From an uncultured Eubacterium sp. (GTDB lineage Bacteria; Bacillota; Clostridia; Lachnospirales; Lachnospiraceae): a DNA stretch of 64,000 nucleotides. The notes under the pieces were generated by a model, which was not told the DNA's origin, did no database searches, and worked only from the letters and a program-made list of their open reading frames with translations. The stretch covers positions 30,787 to 94,786 of the forward strand of contig CAJTZX010000007.1 in assembly GCA_910584345.1 (NCBI GenBank). Direction: 5' to 3'. The position numbers and the translations under genes were made by a program. Positions 17,901 through 26,959 of this stretch are shown piece after piece. Each line of letters starts with the position of its first letter. Within the stretch, counting starts at the first letter, position 1.

Positions 17901-18018
17901 CTATTACAAATCTGCCTGCAGTATAAGAACCTCAAACCTGGTTTCATAATTTGTCAATGGTCAATATGGTCAGAGGTATTCCTCATGGCTGTGCTGCAGT
18001 CAGATGTTGGATTAGAGG

Positions 18019-19167
18019 TTACTGTCCGAATACTTCTTTTGCCCGTTTCATGTTTTCTCGAATGGAAACACCAAATGGGCATCTTTTTTCACAAGCGCCA
18101 CATGCAATACATTCTCCTGCATGATGTTCCAGCGCTGCATAATGTTCCCGTACTGTCTCAGGTACGCTTTTTTGTGCAAGCGTAAGATTTAAAAACTTTG
18201 TCACAGAAGCAATGTCAATTTTCTGCGGACATGGTGCACAATGGCTGCAGTACATACAATGTCCTTCCCAGCTGATATTTGGAAAAGCCGCAAATGCAGG
18301 TGCATAATCTTTTTCTTCGTCAGAAGCAGATTCATAGGAGATACATTGTTCAAGCTGTTCCAGGGAATGGATACCTGCTAATACAGATGATACAGCTGGT
18401 CGGGTTAACGCATAATGCAGACATTGGTATGCACTTAGAGCTTTTCCGGCAGGTGAGAGCTTTTCATCTAACAGGTCTCCGCCGCCAAATGCTTTCATAA
18501 CAGTAATATCGACGCCAAGTGTCTGACATGTTTCATATAGCTCCTGACGCTGCGGATCCATATTTACAAGTGGATTTTTGTATTTTTCTTCGTTCCATAA
18601 TTCGTTGACATCTTCATTGGCAGGCTGCAGATCATAACATGGATTTACACTGAACATTAACACTTCTATGCAGCCGGTATGTATAGCTGCAAGTGCAACT
18701 TCGGGATTGTGGCTGCTAAGTCCGATATGATGGATACGCCCTTGCTTTTTCAATTCGATGGCATATGCTAAAATGCCGTTATGAATAATGGCATTCCAGT
18801 CTGACATAGAATCACAATAGTGAATCATGCCGACATCAATGTAATCTGTCTGCAGCAAGCGCATCATATCTTCGAATCCTTCTTCGACTTCTTTTCTGTT
18901 TCTGCTCCGCTTATATTGTCCGTCCTGCCAGATAGAGCAGATATGCGATTGTACAATAAATTTTTCCCTGCGGCCGAGCATTGCAGTTCCTACGGCTTCA
19001 CGCACACGTGGGTCTGAGGCATACAGATCAAAATAATTGACGCCATTTTTTTCGGCAGCATCCAATAGAGTTTTGGCCATTGTATAGTTTTGTCCGCTGA
19101 AACCTTCACAGCCCATGCCGATTTCGCTAATCATCAGGCCGGTGTTTCCTAATTTGCGATAGTTCAT
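18019..19167 (-). CDS. Aldo/keto reductase with ferredoxin tail (second copy type)
   Basis: 382 residues, same architecture as the gene at 13923 but clearly diverged. AKR barrel motifs: RKLGNTGLMISEIGMGCEGF, NYFDLYASDPRVREAVGTAM, KFIVQSHI, YIDVGMIHYCD and HHIGLSSHN. The C-terminus has CMYCSHCAPCPQKIDI and CIACGACEKRCPFGV, two 4Fe-4S cysteine sets. In the position of the usual AKR catalytic Tyr it has DLYASDPRV, keeping Tyr but not the RxY context of the other copy. Likely an NAD(P)H and ferredoxin-linked oxidoreductase of unknown substrate. It stands alone on the minus strand, with AAAGGAG before its ATG. Confidence 0.85.
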   Translation of the reverse strand: MNYRKLGNTGLMISEIGMGCEGFSGQNYTMAKTLLDAAEKNGVNYFDLYASDPRVREAVGTAMLGRREKFIVQSHICSIWQDGQYKRSRNRKEVEEGFEDMMRLLQTDYIDVGMIHYCDSMSDWNAIIHNGILAYAIELKKQGRIHHIGLSSHNPEVALAAIHTGCIEVLMFSVNPCYDLQPANEDVNELWNEEKYKNPLVNMDPQRQELYETCQTLGVDITVMKAFGGGDLLDEKLSPAGKALSAYQCLHYALTRPAVSSVLAGIHSLEQLEQCISYESASDEEKDYAPAFAAFPNISWEGHCMYCSHCAPCPQKIDIASVTKFLNLTLAQKSVPETVREHYAALEHHAGECIACGACEKRCPFGVSIRENMKRAKEVFGQ

Positions 19168-19236
19168 AGGGACTCCTTTCTTGTTATGGCAGCTTTTACA
19201 TGCTGCAGCTGTTTTATGATTTATATGTGACTGATA

Positions 19237-19277
19237 GTAACCGTTCAGGTAGGTCTGTGGATGATCTGAACTGTTAC
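19237..19277. repeat. Dispersed mini-palindrome, clearest copy
   Basis: GTAACCGTTCAG (19237-19248) against CTGAACTGTTAC (19266-19277): 11 of 12 positions pair. It lies in the roughly 300-base gap 19168-19471, which holds three such elements and no gene. Confidence 0.65.
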
Positions 19278-19347
19278 TTATTTTAAATGAATGATTCTGA
19301 AAAGTCTATAGAATATCTTGAATACTCTGTTAAAATGCAGTAAAATA

Positions 19348-19380
19348 GTTACTGTCCACTCTTACGGTGCTCACAGTAAC
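19348..19380. repeat. Palindromic element GTTACTGT...ACAGTAAC
   Basis: GTTACTGT (19348-19355) and ACAGTAAC (19373-19380) are perfect inverses across a 17-base loop. It lies just upstream of the next copy and of the phosphoesterase gene. A GTG here opens a longer frame for that gene but has no ribosome site. Confidence 0.5.
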
Positions 19381-19403
19381 GAAATCCGGCATATTAGAAA
19401 ATA

Positions 19404-19435
19404 GTAACAGTTTCATGGATTATCTGAATGGTTAC
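19404..19435. repeat. Dispersed mini-palindrome matching the 2.0-kb copy
   Basis: GTAACAGTTTCATGGATTAT, then CTGAATGGTTAC. The core TTCATGG.TTATCTGAATGG is shared almost exactly with 2034-2054, 17 kb away and in the same orientation. Confidence 0.6.
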
Positions 19436-19471
19436 GCAAAAGATTTGGCATCATCAGCAATGGAGGAAGTT

Positions 19472-20587
19472 ATGATTTTATTTTTTGTTTTTGCAGGGAT
19501 ACTTACCGTACCTCTTGGTATCTACTTATATATATTAATTCGAAGATTTTTAGGGCTGTTTTTGAAAGATCAAAATGGGCGTTTGCAGAAAATAATTTCT
19601 GTCATTGCAGCAATTGTTATAGCTGCCCGCTCTGTAAATTTTTTTGGACTTTGGGCACTCATTGTATTTCATGTAGCAGCGGTGTCTTTGCTTGTGGATA
19701 TCATACGTCTTTTTCTGAAACGGGCCGGATGCAGATTCAGCTGGATTTGGGAATGGATTTGGCGCAGCGGTGTAATTGCATTTGCAGTAACTGCTGCGGT
19801 TATGGGATATGCTTATGTGAATATGCATCGGGTGATCGTTACAAATTATACGATACAGACAGATAAACCAATTCGTGAAGGAGGATATCAAATTGTATTT
19901 TTATCTGACCTGCATTATGGTACGACAGTGGGCCTGGAAAAACTCCAGGAATACTGTAAGCGTATGGAGCAGGAACAGCCGGATTTAGTTGTATTGGGCG
20001 GGGACATCGTAGATGAAAGAACGTCTTTGCAGGAAGTAGACGAAGCATTTCGTACTTTGGGACAGATTCCAAGTACATTTGGCACGTTTTATGTCTATGG
20101 AAATCACGATAAAGGACGTTATTCAAATACTTGTGATTTTACTGAAGAGCAACTGGAAAAAACAATTCAAGACGCCGGAGTACAGATTTTAGAAGATGAA
20201 TCAGTTTTGTTAAATCAGGAATTGTCAATATCTGGACGAAAGGACCGTTCCTATGCTGCTGTAGACACAGGGGATAGAAAAACGCCGGCAGCTCTGATCG
20301 AAGAGCTGCCACAGACGGCCTACCATATTGTGGCAGACCATCAGCCGCGTGATATGCAGGAAAATGCAGCGGCAGGATATGATCTGATGTTGTCAGGGCA
20401 TACACATGCAGGACAGATGTGGCCGGTAGGACTGATTACTACGCTGTTTGATAAAGGGACAGTCAATTATGGGCAGAAACTATTTGATAATATGCAGCTG
20501 ATCGTATCGTCCGGGATTGCAGGATGGGGATATCCGCTGCGGACTGGTAAGCATAGTGAATATGTGGTAATCCATATTGCTAATTAA
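19472..20587 (+). CDS. Membrane-anchored metallophosphoesterase (YkuE/YpbG-like)
   Basis: 371 residues. The first about 130 hold four membrane helices. The rest is a calcineurin-like phosphoesterase facing one side of the membrane: QIVFLSDLHYG (DxH), LVVLGGDIVDE (GD), YGNHDKG (GNHD), and LSGHTHAGQMWPV (GHTH). Relatives act on UDP-2,3-diacylglucosamine-like or other phosphodiesters; the substrate here is unknown. A GTG at 19367 gives a longer frame, but it runs through two repeat elements and lacks a ribosome site. ATG 19472 has GGAGGA immediately upstream and begins a hydrophobic helix, so it is preferred. The gene ends 52 bases before a very long hairpin shared with the convergent RloB gene. 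Confidence 0.8.
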   Translation: MILFFVFAGILTVPLGIYLYILIRRFLGLFLKDQNGRLQKIISVIAAIVIAARSVNFFGLWALIVFHVAAVSLLVDIIRLFLKRAGCRFSWIWEWIWRSGVIAFAVTAAVMGYAYVNMHRVIVTNYTIQTDKPIREGGYQIVFLSDLHYGTTVGLEKLQEYCKRMEQEQPDLVVLGGDIVDERTSLQEVDEAFRTLGQIPSTFGTFYVYGNHDKGRYSNTCDFTEEQLEKTIQDAGVQILEDESVLLNQELSISGRKDRSYAAVDTGDRKTPAALIEELPQTAYHIVADHQPRDMQENAAAGYDLMLSGHTHAGQMWPVGLITTLFDKGTVNYGQKLFDNMQLIVSSGIAGWGYPLRTGKHSEYVVIHIAN

Positions 20588-20639
20588 AATAACATATCCA
20601 AAATTTTTCAGTTGAGATAACATAATAAAGAAACACGCT

Positions 20640-20735
20640 CTAGTATCATCCACCTTGAATAAGTGTACGTTTGACTGGCTTAAATTTCCGATAGCACATG
20701 TCAAACGTACGCTTATTTAAGGTGGATGATATTAG
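20640..20735. terminator. 36-bp-arm inverted repeat between convergent genes
   Basis: Arms 20640-20675 and 20700-20735 match over 36 positions with three differences, and all three become G-U pairs in RNA. The arm core is CATCCACCTT. The loop is 24 bases. It overlaps the stop codon of the RloB gene (20732-20734). There is no T-run, so besides a bidirectional terminator it could be a MITE-like insertion. Confidence 0.65.
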
Positions 20736-21517
20736 TTGTTTTTAGGTAACATATTCATCATTTTCTTCAATAGAATATACACTGTAGTAGATAAATATTT
20801 AGGACATAAGTCTGTTTTATTTTGATGTAGCATTTCAGCTCTGAAAATAGCTGTTCTTACATTATTTATATTATAATCTAAAGGGTTGATATGCTTTTTA
20901 TCTTTTAATGGAGCATTAAGGTTTCTAAGACGGAGCCGAAAGTGATCTGTTTTTTCATAGGGATGTGTTTCTGTAATGGCAAAACTTTTATCTGCATTAT
21001 TTGGTGAATCATGGTGAAGTAATAACCAAAATTCAAAAAACGGATTGCTGATCGCATATCCATAACCTTTTGATTGGCACATATCCATAGCTTCATTCCA
21101 TTCATCATAATAGGTTTTGCCATTATTTGAATTGATGATTTCATTTGACCAGTTTTTATCGACATCAGTAATAATCCAAAATTCATCTTCTGGATATTGA
21201 GAAAACTGATAGGTATCATCTTTTTCTAATTTAAATTGGTCAATGCGCTCTACTAGTTGTTTTGGGCGAACTTTACTAAGCAATTTGGCCTGCTCAGGTG
21301 TCCTTCGTTTTGGGGCGGTATGAACGGCATCTTCAGCTACAGAAATAAATTGTATTTTACTTTTGATTTCACTGAATAAATCAGAAATTCGTTCAAAGTA
21401 TTCTTCTTCGGTTACGCTGCCTTCTAAAGACAAAAAGATAATTTTACTTGTAGCGGGTCTCACAGGACGAAATGGATGTTGGTGGTTAAATGGAATTCGA
21501 CTCGTAATCAGCGGCAT
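20732..21517 (-). CDS. rloB: RloB-family protein (AbiLii-like defence effector)
   Basis: 261 residues. Recognisable RloB/Toprim-like features: IIFLSLEGSVTEEEYFERI (conserved Glu in an EGxxTExxYF motif), WIITDVDKNW (DxD acidic site), and YGYAISNPFFEFWLLLHHD (SNPxFExW signature). A C-terminal helical part ends the protein. RloB with an AAA15 ATPase forms the two-gene AbiL type of abortive-infection system, where RloB is the presumed nuclease-like effector. Its ATG lies inside the end of the ATPase gene (10-base overlap), so the pair is translationally coupled. The 3' end runs into a long inverted repeat. Assignment is by motif; antiphage activity is inference. Confidence 0.8.
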   Translation of the reverse strand: MPLITSRIPFNHQHPFRPVRPATSKIIFLSLEGSVTEEEYFERISDLFSEIKSKIQFISVAEDAVHTAPKRRTPEQAKLLSKVRPKQLVERIDQFKLEKDDTYQFSQYPEDEFWIITDVDKNWSNEIINSNNGKTYYDEWNEAMDMCQSKGYGYAISNPFFEFWLLLHHDSPNNADKSFAITETHPYEKTDHFRLRLRNLNAPLKDKKHINPLDYNINNVRTAIFRAEMLHQNKTDLCPKYLSTTVYILLKKMMNMLPKNN

Positions 21518-22851
21518 TTGGTACTCCTCCTTATCATTGGGATAGCGCCAAATCTCCCGCTTAAATATGCTTTTAGAGCATCCTGGCCTTTTTGCAAATT
21601 GAAATCCGAAAGAGGGCGCAATTGAGATTCGCCTAAAGTGTTTTTTTCAATAAACCAGATTTCTTCTTGTCTAAAATCAGTTGTATTGATAAGGTTAACA
21701 TCGTGTGCGGTAAAGATAATCTGATGAAAGGTGTTTTCACAGCAATTGATAAATTCACTTAATAAATATTGAGAGAGTTTTGTGTGAAGGCTACGATCAA
21801 TTTCATCTACAAAATAGATAGCATGGTTATCTTCCCTCATGGCAAATAAAATGGGGAGCAAATCTAATAAACGCTGTGTACCATCAGACTCATCATCAAT
21901 ATCAAATTGGACAGATTTTCCATTCAGATTATGTGTAAATTTAAGCTGAACAAGAACGGTATGATTTTTTTGATTCTCAACAAAGATAAAATATTTGCCT
22001 GCGAAATTCACAATGCCATTTCGAATTTCCTCGATATTTTCAATAATCTCTTGTGGCATTTGTATCTTCTCTGCAAAATCATGAAAATCAATTTCTTTAC
22101 TTGCAACCGAAATGTTGAATACACCTGTGTCCATTTTGTGGAGCATTTCGCCAATATAAGAACTTAGCTCAATATTAGCTTTCATCCGAATAGGAAGAGC
22201 TTTGACTTTAGTTGTAGGAAATATAATTTGCAGCCTTCTAAACCATTCAACAATATTTTCTGCTTTTTTTATTCCATTATCGTGCAATTTGTAAAGAAAG
22301 AGTTGATTTTTCTGATTTTCTTGAATACTATCTTTTAAAACTTCAGCCAACATTCGTTCTTTTGAATTTTTACGTGCAAATTTTGACTCTATATCTATTT
22401 CTGTTTTACCAAAGTTGTCAGTTGCGCGTGTAAACAAAGGCACAAATTCTGAATTTGTCAGCTGCATTAGCCATTCTTCATAAATCTGGTTGCAATCCAA
22501 AGAAAAACCATATTCATATACTTCATTATTTAAGAAAAAGACAAATTGGAATGTAGATTTGTCTTTTAGATCTTCAAAATTTCCTTTAAATTGATCGATT
22601 CTAATACCTTTACCGCTTTTTTGCCCGTCGACGATAAAATTACGAGCAAAAGCAATAGATTCAATAAAAGATGATTTGCCGGAAGCATTTGGTCCAAAAA
22701 AACCACCTCTGCGAAGTACTTTCCATGTGCCTTTTTTAGTGGAGATGGACTTTAAAAAACGTTGATCCGTTGTCGACTGAACAGGGAACATACTAAATTC
22801 CATCGGATGACCAATGGATTTGAAATTGCTGACGACATATTGCAAAAGCAT
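21508..22851 (-). CDS. rloA: AAA15-family ATPase (RloA/AbiLi-like)
   Basis: 447-residue ATPase of the OLD/AAA15 kind. The N-terminus reads LLQYVVSNFKSIG, then Walker A GFFGPNASGKSSFIES. The middle is a helical insertion (about 90-300). Near the end are FDIDDESDGTQRLLDLLPIL (ABC-like signature region), IYFVDEIDRSLH (Walker B with Glu) and IIFTAHDVNLIN (His switch). It is co-operonic with RloB directly downstream. Such ATPases sense infection and control a toxic partner. Start: GAGGGGATT before ATG 22851. It is not Septu (no HNH partner) nor PARIS (partner lacks DUF4435 features). Confidence 0.85.
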   Translation of the reverse strand: MLLQYVVSNFKSIGHPMEFSMFPVQSTTDQRFLKSISTKKGTWKVLRRGGFFGPNASGKSSFIESIAFARNFIVDGQKSGKGIRIDQFKGNFEDLKDKSTFQFVFFLNNEVYEYGFSLDCNQIYEEWLMQLTNSEFVPLFTRATDNFGKTEIDIESKFARKNSKERMLAEVLKDSIQENQKNQLFLYKLHDNGIKKAENIVEWFRRLQIIFPTTKVKALPIRMKANIELSSYIGEMLHKMDTGVFNISVASKEIDFHDFAEKIQMPQEIIENIEEIRNGIVNFAGKYFIFVENQKNHTVLVQLKFTHNLNGKSVQFDIDDESDGTQRLLDLLPILFAMREDNHAIYFVDEIDRSLHTKLSQYLLSEFINCCENTFHQIIFTAHDVNLINTTDFRQEEIWFIEKNTLGESQLRPLSDFNLQKGQDALKAYLSGRFGAIPMIRRSTKCR

Positions 22852-23004
22852 GATAATCCCCTCCTTTTTCCTATTTATTTAGTTTTTCCATACAGTACCC
22901 AATAGTTCTTGGTTACACTATAGAAGAAATGTAAATGCAAGTATATTATATTTGGAAATATGGATATTTACAAGAACTAATGCAATATAATCTCAAAAAA
23001 CAAC

Positions 23005-23757
23005 CTAAATATCAATCTGCTTTTTCTTTAATCTGCTTTTCACCGGTTCCAGCAACAGTACTCCAAGTACACCATAAAATATCGTAACAAAAAATTCTGC
23101 CAGATTGATCGGAAGCGCAGAAATACAATTTTCAAATTCCGGTTCTCCAAAGACAAGAATAAGTCTGATAGTGCCGTTTAATGCGCTTCCAAAAAATAAT
23201 GCTTTTTGTGCGGTAGATATTGCCAGAACGGCATGTGCCAGTTGTTGTGGATACGCAGCCTTTTTAAAAAGTAATAAAAAAGCAATTCCAAAATCTTTGA
23301 AGCATCCGGCAGTCCATAAAGATGCAATCAGAAAAAACAAAAGTTGGGTAATTCGAAAGGTATCCAAAAAATTTACCGCGCTGAAGTATATTTCGGCTTT
23401 GTATATCATTGCGATTGCAATGCCTGCTGCTAGAATACAGATATTGCCGAAAATAGTTTTTATAAGATAAGCTTTGTTTGTTTTTTTGCTTTCTTCCATT
23501 AATTGAATCATATTTTCCTCCGCTTTTTCATGATAATCTTCCTGTGCCAGTTGTTCTCCTGACAGCAACTCATTGACTGTTATTTCCAGCTCTGCACACA
23601 AGGGTGTAATCATAGATATATCTGGCAGGCCATATCCACACTCCCATTTAGATACAGTTTTGTCGCTGATGCCAAGCGCTGCGCCGAGCTGTTTTTGTGT
23701 CAGCTGTTTCAGTCTGCGCTGCTCAGCAATAAATGCGCCTATTTTTTTTACATCCAT
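23005..23757 (-). CDS. XRE-family HTH regulator with C-terminal membrane domain
   Basis: 250 residues. The N-terminal helix-turn-helix reads IGAFIAEQRRLKQLTQKQLG, ALGISDKTVSKWECGYGLPD, a textbook Xre domain. After a charged linker (about 75-105) come four hydrophobic segments (TIFGNICILAAGIAIAMIY, LLFFLIASLWTAGC and two more), so DNA binding is tied to the membrane. This layout is frequent in Firmicutes, usually controlling nearby transport or resistance genes. Longer starts up to 23964 exist in frame, but AGGAGGAGG before ATG 23755-23757 is decisive. The target genes are not evident; it is adjacent to, but separated by 150 bases from, the AbiL-like pair. Confidence 0.85.
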   Translation of the reverse strand: MDVKKIGAFIAEQRRLKQLTQKQLGAALGISDKTVSKWECGYGLPDISMITPLCAELEITVNELLSGEQLAQEDYHEKAEENMIQLMEESKKTNKAYLIKTIFGNICILAAGIAIAMIYKAEIYFSAVNFLDTFRITQLLFFLIASLWTAGCFKDFGIAFLLLFKKAAYPQQLAHAVLAISTAQKALFFGSALNGTIRLILVFGEPEFENCISALPINLAEFFVTIFYGVLGVLLLEPVKSRLKKKQIDI

Positions 23758-23948
23758 ATGCCTCCTCCTTTTGGATAAAAATTGATGGTTCGGTGTTAAT
23801 ATCATAGCCCTTTTTCCACTCTTTTGTAAACCTGCGTTACGCATACCTGTCTGGAGAGAATTATAGAGTAGGGGATAATAAATAAATACATGCATAAGTT
23901 TCCATTTTTTACATATAATAAGATAAGCAGATAACGGAGAAGCATCCC

Positions 23949-24395
23949 ATGAGTGCAAAGACAAGAATTGTTGTATTACATATGAGAGAGGTTATCTATA
24001 CCGTAATATTCGCTTTGCTTGCGATTTTGCTAATTTTGCTGCTGGTCTTTATGTTTCGTTCCGGTAAAAAGGGTGATGCCTTAGAAGAAACGATGAAATA
24101 TGCATCGGGAGTCTATACTTCATCCATAGTGCTGAATAATCAGACGATGGATTTAAAGGTTGTCGTAGATGAGAATCGGATCAATGCCATTTCTCTAGAT
24201 AATCTGGACGAAACTGCGGCAGCGATGTATCCGCTGATGCAGCCAGCACTCGATAATATCAGCCAGCAAATCTATGAAAAACAGTCTACAGAGGGAATTA
24301 CATATGATGAAGCGAATCAGTATACTTCAGTTGTATTGCTGAATGCAATTGAAGATGCGTTAAAAAGGGCAGAAGCAGAAGAAAGCAAACAATGA
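23949..24395 (+). CDS. Small membrane-anchored protein of unknown function
   Basis: 148 residues: a transmembrane helix at about 15-36 (VIYTVIFALLAILLILLLVF), then an outside domain with MKYASGVYTSSIVLNNQTMD, VVDENRINAISLDNLDE and a helical acidic tail ending AEAEESKQ. The pattern YxSxIxLNNxTxDxxVxVDxNxI somewhat resembles FMN-binding-like domains but no flavin site is seen. It is divergent from the HTH membrane regulator and could be under its control; that is a guess from position. A clear terminator at 24421 follows. Confidence 0.55.
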   Translation: MSAKTRIVVLHMREVIYTVIFALLAILLILLLVFMFRSGKKGDALEETMKYASGVYTSSIVLNNQTMDLKVVVDENRINAISLDNLDETAAAMYPLMQPALDNISQQIYEKQSTEGITYDEANQYTSVVLLNAIEDALKRAEAEESKQ

Positions 24396-24420
24396 ATATA
24401 TGGAAGCAGGCAGAATATGG

Positions 24421-24462
24421 GCAGGTTTGAAAAATAGAAATTATTTTTCAAACCTGCTTTTG
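24421..24462 (+). terminator. Rho-independent terminator
   Basis: GCAGGTTTGAAAAAT (24421-24435) pairs perfectly with ATTTTTCAAACCTGC (24443-24457), followed by TTTT. Confidence 0.9.
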
Positions 24463-24611
24463 CTAAATGTGCATAAAAAATAGTATAAAAAACTGTAAAA
24501 ATACAACAAATTTTCAGTAAATCATCAGAAAGAAGACATCGGTCCTATTTTATTATAGGGAAATATGACATGATTTGATTATCCATTTATTCTAAACCAA
24601 GGAGGAGAAAT

Positions 24612-26915
24612 ATGAAAAACTGTAAGAACAAATTTTTAGCAATTTTGTTGTCTGCAGCGCTGGTGATACCAGCAGCGATACCTGGAGCAGACAGCGTGCA
24701 GGCTGCAGAGACGGAAAAGCAGATTCAAATACTTGCTACAAGCGATCTGCACGGCAAATTTGTCGCCTATGATTATGCGGTGAATGAAGAAAGCAAGAGC
24801 GGCAGCATAGCGCAGGCAGGAACGTTGATAAAACAAAGAAAAAATGACAATACGGTATTGATTGATGTGGGCGATACGATTGAAAGCAATTCGGCAAGTT
24901 TATTTTTTGACGAAGAAATCCATCCGATGATCGCCGGATTTAATCTGTTAAACTATGATGTATGGGTAGCAGGAAATCATGAGTTTAATTATGGAATCGA
25001 TACGCTGTTAAAAACTGCAGCAAAGTTTACAGGCACTTTTTTATGTGGAAATGTCTACGATAAAGAGGATAAGGCCATAGGTGATTCATACAAATTAATT
25101 GAAAAAGATGGTGTGAAAATTGCTGTGATTGGTTATGTCACTCCGAATATTACGCATTGGGATGCGGAAAATCTGAAAGAGTACAAGGTGACCAATCCAT
25201 TGGAAAACGGCGAAATGAAAGAAATGGTAGAGAAGGCTAAAAATGAAGCAGACATCATTGTAGCTGCACTGCATATGGGGGTAGAAGGTGAATTTGATCT
25301 GAAAGGCTCCGGCGCGGCTGATTATGCAGAAGCATTTCCTGATATAGACGTAATCTTAGCTGCCCATGGTCATGAAGAAGTAAATGAGTCAAAAAACGGC
25401 GTTTTGATGATAGAAAATAAGAGTCAGGGACAAACGCTGGCTGATGTGGATATTACGGTAAAGCCGGATGGAAACGGCGGATATGAGGTTACAGATAAAA
25501 AAGCCGAAATCGTAGCTGCAAAGGACGTTGAATCGGACGCAGAGATCACAGATGCGCTTGCTAAGTATGATGCACGTGCGAAAGAAGATGCGCAGACGAT
25601 TGTTGGCGAGCTTAAAGGTGGGGATCTTGTGCCGGAAACTGAAATCCCTGGAATTACGCAGTCACAGATTCAGGAAACAGCAATGATTCAGCTGATTAAC
25701 CAGGCGCAGATGTATTATGGTGAAGCGGATGTATCTGCTGCAGCCGTATTTAGTCCTTCTGCAAATATGAAAGAAGGTAAGATCAAAAAATGTGATATGT
25801 CTTTGATCTATAAATTTGACAATACACTGTACCGACTGGAAGTGACCGGAAAACAGTTAAAGCAGTATATGGAATGGTCTGCAAATTACTTTAATACATA
25901 CAAGGACGGGGATTTGACGATATCCTTTAACGAAGATATGAGAAGCTATCTTTATGATATGTTTGACGGCGTAAAATATCAGATTGACATTTCAAAAGAA
26001 CCGGGCAGCCGCATTCAGAATCTTACGAGAATGGATGGCACACCAATCAAAGATACCGATACGCTTACTTTGGCAGTAAATAATTACCGTGCAAATTCCC
26101 AATTGCTGACTTATGGCAGTGTATTTTCTGAGGAAAAAGGCGATACGCTTCCAAAATTACTGGAAAAAGACGTTATGGCTGGCGAAGCAGTCCGCAGTAT
26201 GATTGGAAAATGGATTATTGAAAAGAATCAAGGTGTTATTCAGCCGCAGTTAAGCAATAATTGGGAAATTATCGGAACGAACTGGAACGAAGCTTTACAT
26301 AAAAAGGCGGCTCAGCTCGTAAAAGAAGAAAAAATAAGTATACCTTCTTCTGCGGATGGAAGAACGCAGAATGTAAAAGCAGTTACGGTAGATGATCTGA
26401 AAGATTATGTTTCCGTTGTAAAAGTTCAGTTGGATGCAAATGGCGGTACGGCAGCAACCGTAGATTATTATGTACAGGAAGGACAGCCATATGGAAATCT
26501 GCCGGCAGCGGTCAGAGACGGATATCAATTCGCAGGCTGGTATACAAAGAAAGACGGCGGCACGAAAGTAACAGATCGTTCAAATGCACAGGCAGGCACT
26601 CTTTATGCACATTGGGACAGCAATATGATTCCGGGAAAGACGGCGATCAAGAGCCTGAAAGCGGGAGCAAAGAGTTTTACAGTTAGATACAAAAAAGTCA
26701 AAAATGTGCAGGGATACAGGATTGAGTATTCTGTTCATAAAAACTTTAAAAATGCAAAAAAAGTTTATACTAAAAAGACAAGCGCTACAATTAAAAAAGT
26801 TAGTGGAGATAAGCATTATTATGTGCGTGTTCGTGCGTATCGTACAGATGCAAATGCAAAAAAGGTATTTGGAAAGGTAAGCAATGTTGCGGTTATGTAT
26901 GTGCCTGAGCATTAA
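24612..26915 (+). CDS. Secreted 5'-nucleotidase with InlB-type repeat and Fn3-like tail
   Basis: 767 residues. A signal peptide (about 1-31) ends near VQAAE. A metallophosphatase domain follows: QILATSDLHGKFVAYDYA, VLIDVGDTIES, VAGNHEFNYG, ALHMGVEGEFD and ILAAHGHEEV. The 5'-nucleotidase C-terminal domain spans about 340-540, with substrate-pocket NNYRANSQLLTYG. Then a Listeria-Bacteroides-type repeat (about 595-675: VQLDANGGTAATVDYYV, FAGWYTKKDGG, LYAHWDSN) and a C-terminal Fn3-like Lys-rich domain with GYRIEYSVHKNFKNAKKVY. The enzyme hydrolyses extracellular nucleotides for phosphate and nucleoside uptake. No sortase signal is seen, so the basic tail may hold it on the wall. GGAGGAG precedes ATG 24612. 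Confidence 0.88.
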   Translation: MKNCKNKFLAILLSAALVIPAAIPGADSVQAAETEKQIQILATSDLHGKFVAYDYAVNEESKSGSIAQAGTLIKQRKNDNTVLIDVGDTIESNSASLFFDEEIHPMIAGFNLLNYDVWVAGNHEFNYGIDTLLKTAAKFTGTFLCGNVYDKEDKAIGDSYKLIEKDGVKIAVIGYVTPNITHWDAENLKEYKVTNPLENGEMKEMVEKAKNEADIIVAALHMGVEGEFDLKGSGAADYAEAFPDIDVILAAHGHEEVNESKNGVLMIENKSQGQTLADVDITVKPDGNGGYEVTDKKAEIVAAKDVESDAEITDALAKYDARAKEDAQTIVGELKGGDLVPETEIPGITQSQIQETAMIQLINQAQMYYGEADVSAAAVFSPSANMKEGKIKKCDMSLIYKFDNTLYRLEVTGKQLKQYMEWSANYFNTYKDGDLTISFNEDMRSYLYDMFDGVKYQIDISKEPGSRIQNLTRMDGTPIKDTDTLTLAVNNYRANSQLLTYGSVFSEEKGDTLPKLLEKDVMAGEAVRSMIGKWIIEKNQGVIQPQLSNNWEIIGTNWNEALHKKAAQLVKEEKISIPSSADGRTQNVKAVTVDDLKDYVSVVKVQLDANGGTAATVDYYVQEGQPYGNLPAAVRDGYQFAGWYTKKDGGTKVTDRSNAQAGTLYAHWDSNMIPGKTAIKSLKAGAKSFTVRYKKVKNVQGYRIEYSVHKNFKNAKKVYTKKTSATIKKVSGDKHYYVRVRAYRTDANAKKVFGKVSNVAVMYVPEH

Positions 26916-26959
26916 TAATAGATAGGAACGAATAAAGGTATTTGGGAAGGTATATGTGA

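Noticed and set aside
19367..19471. GTG start giving the phosphoesterase 35 more residues
   Set aside because: The segment is made of two palindromic repeats, has no ribosome site, and a hydrophobic helix begins at ATG 19472 behind GGAGGA.
20732..22851. PARIS or Septu identity for the ATPase pair
   Set aside because: The partner has RloB motifs, not DUF4435 (PARIS) or HNH (Septu).
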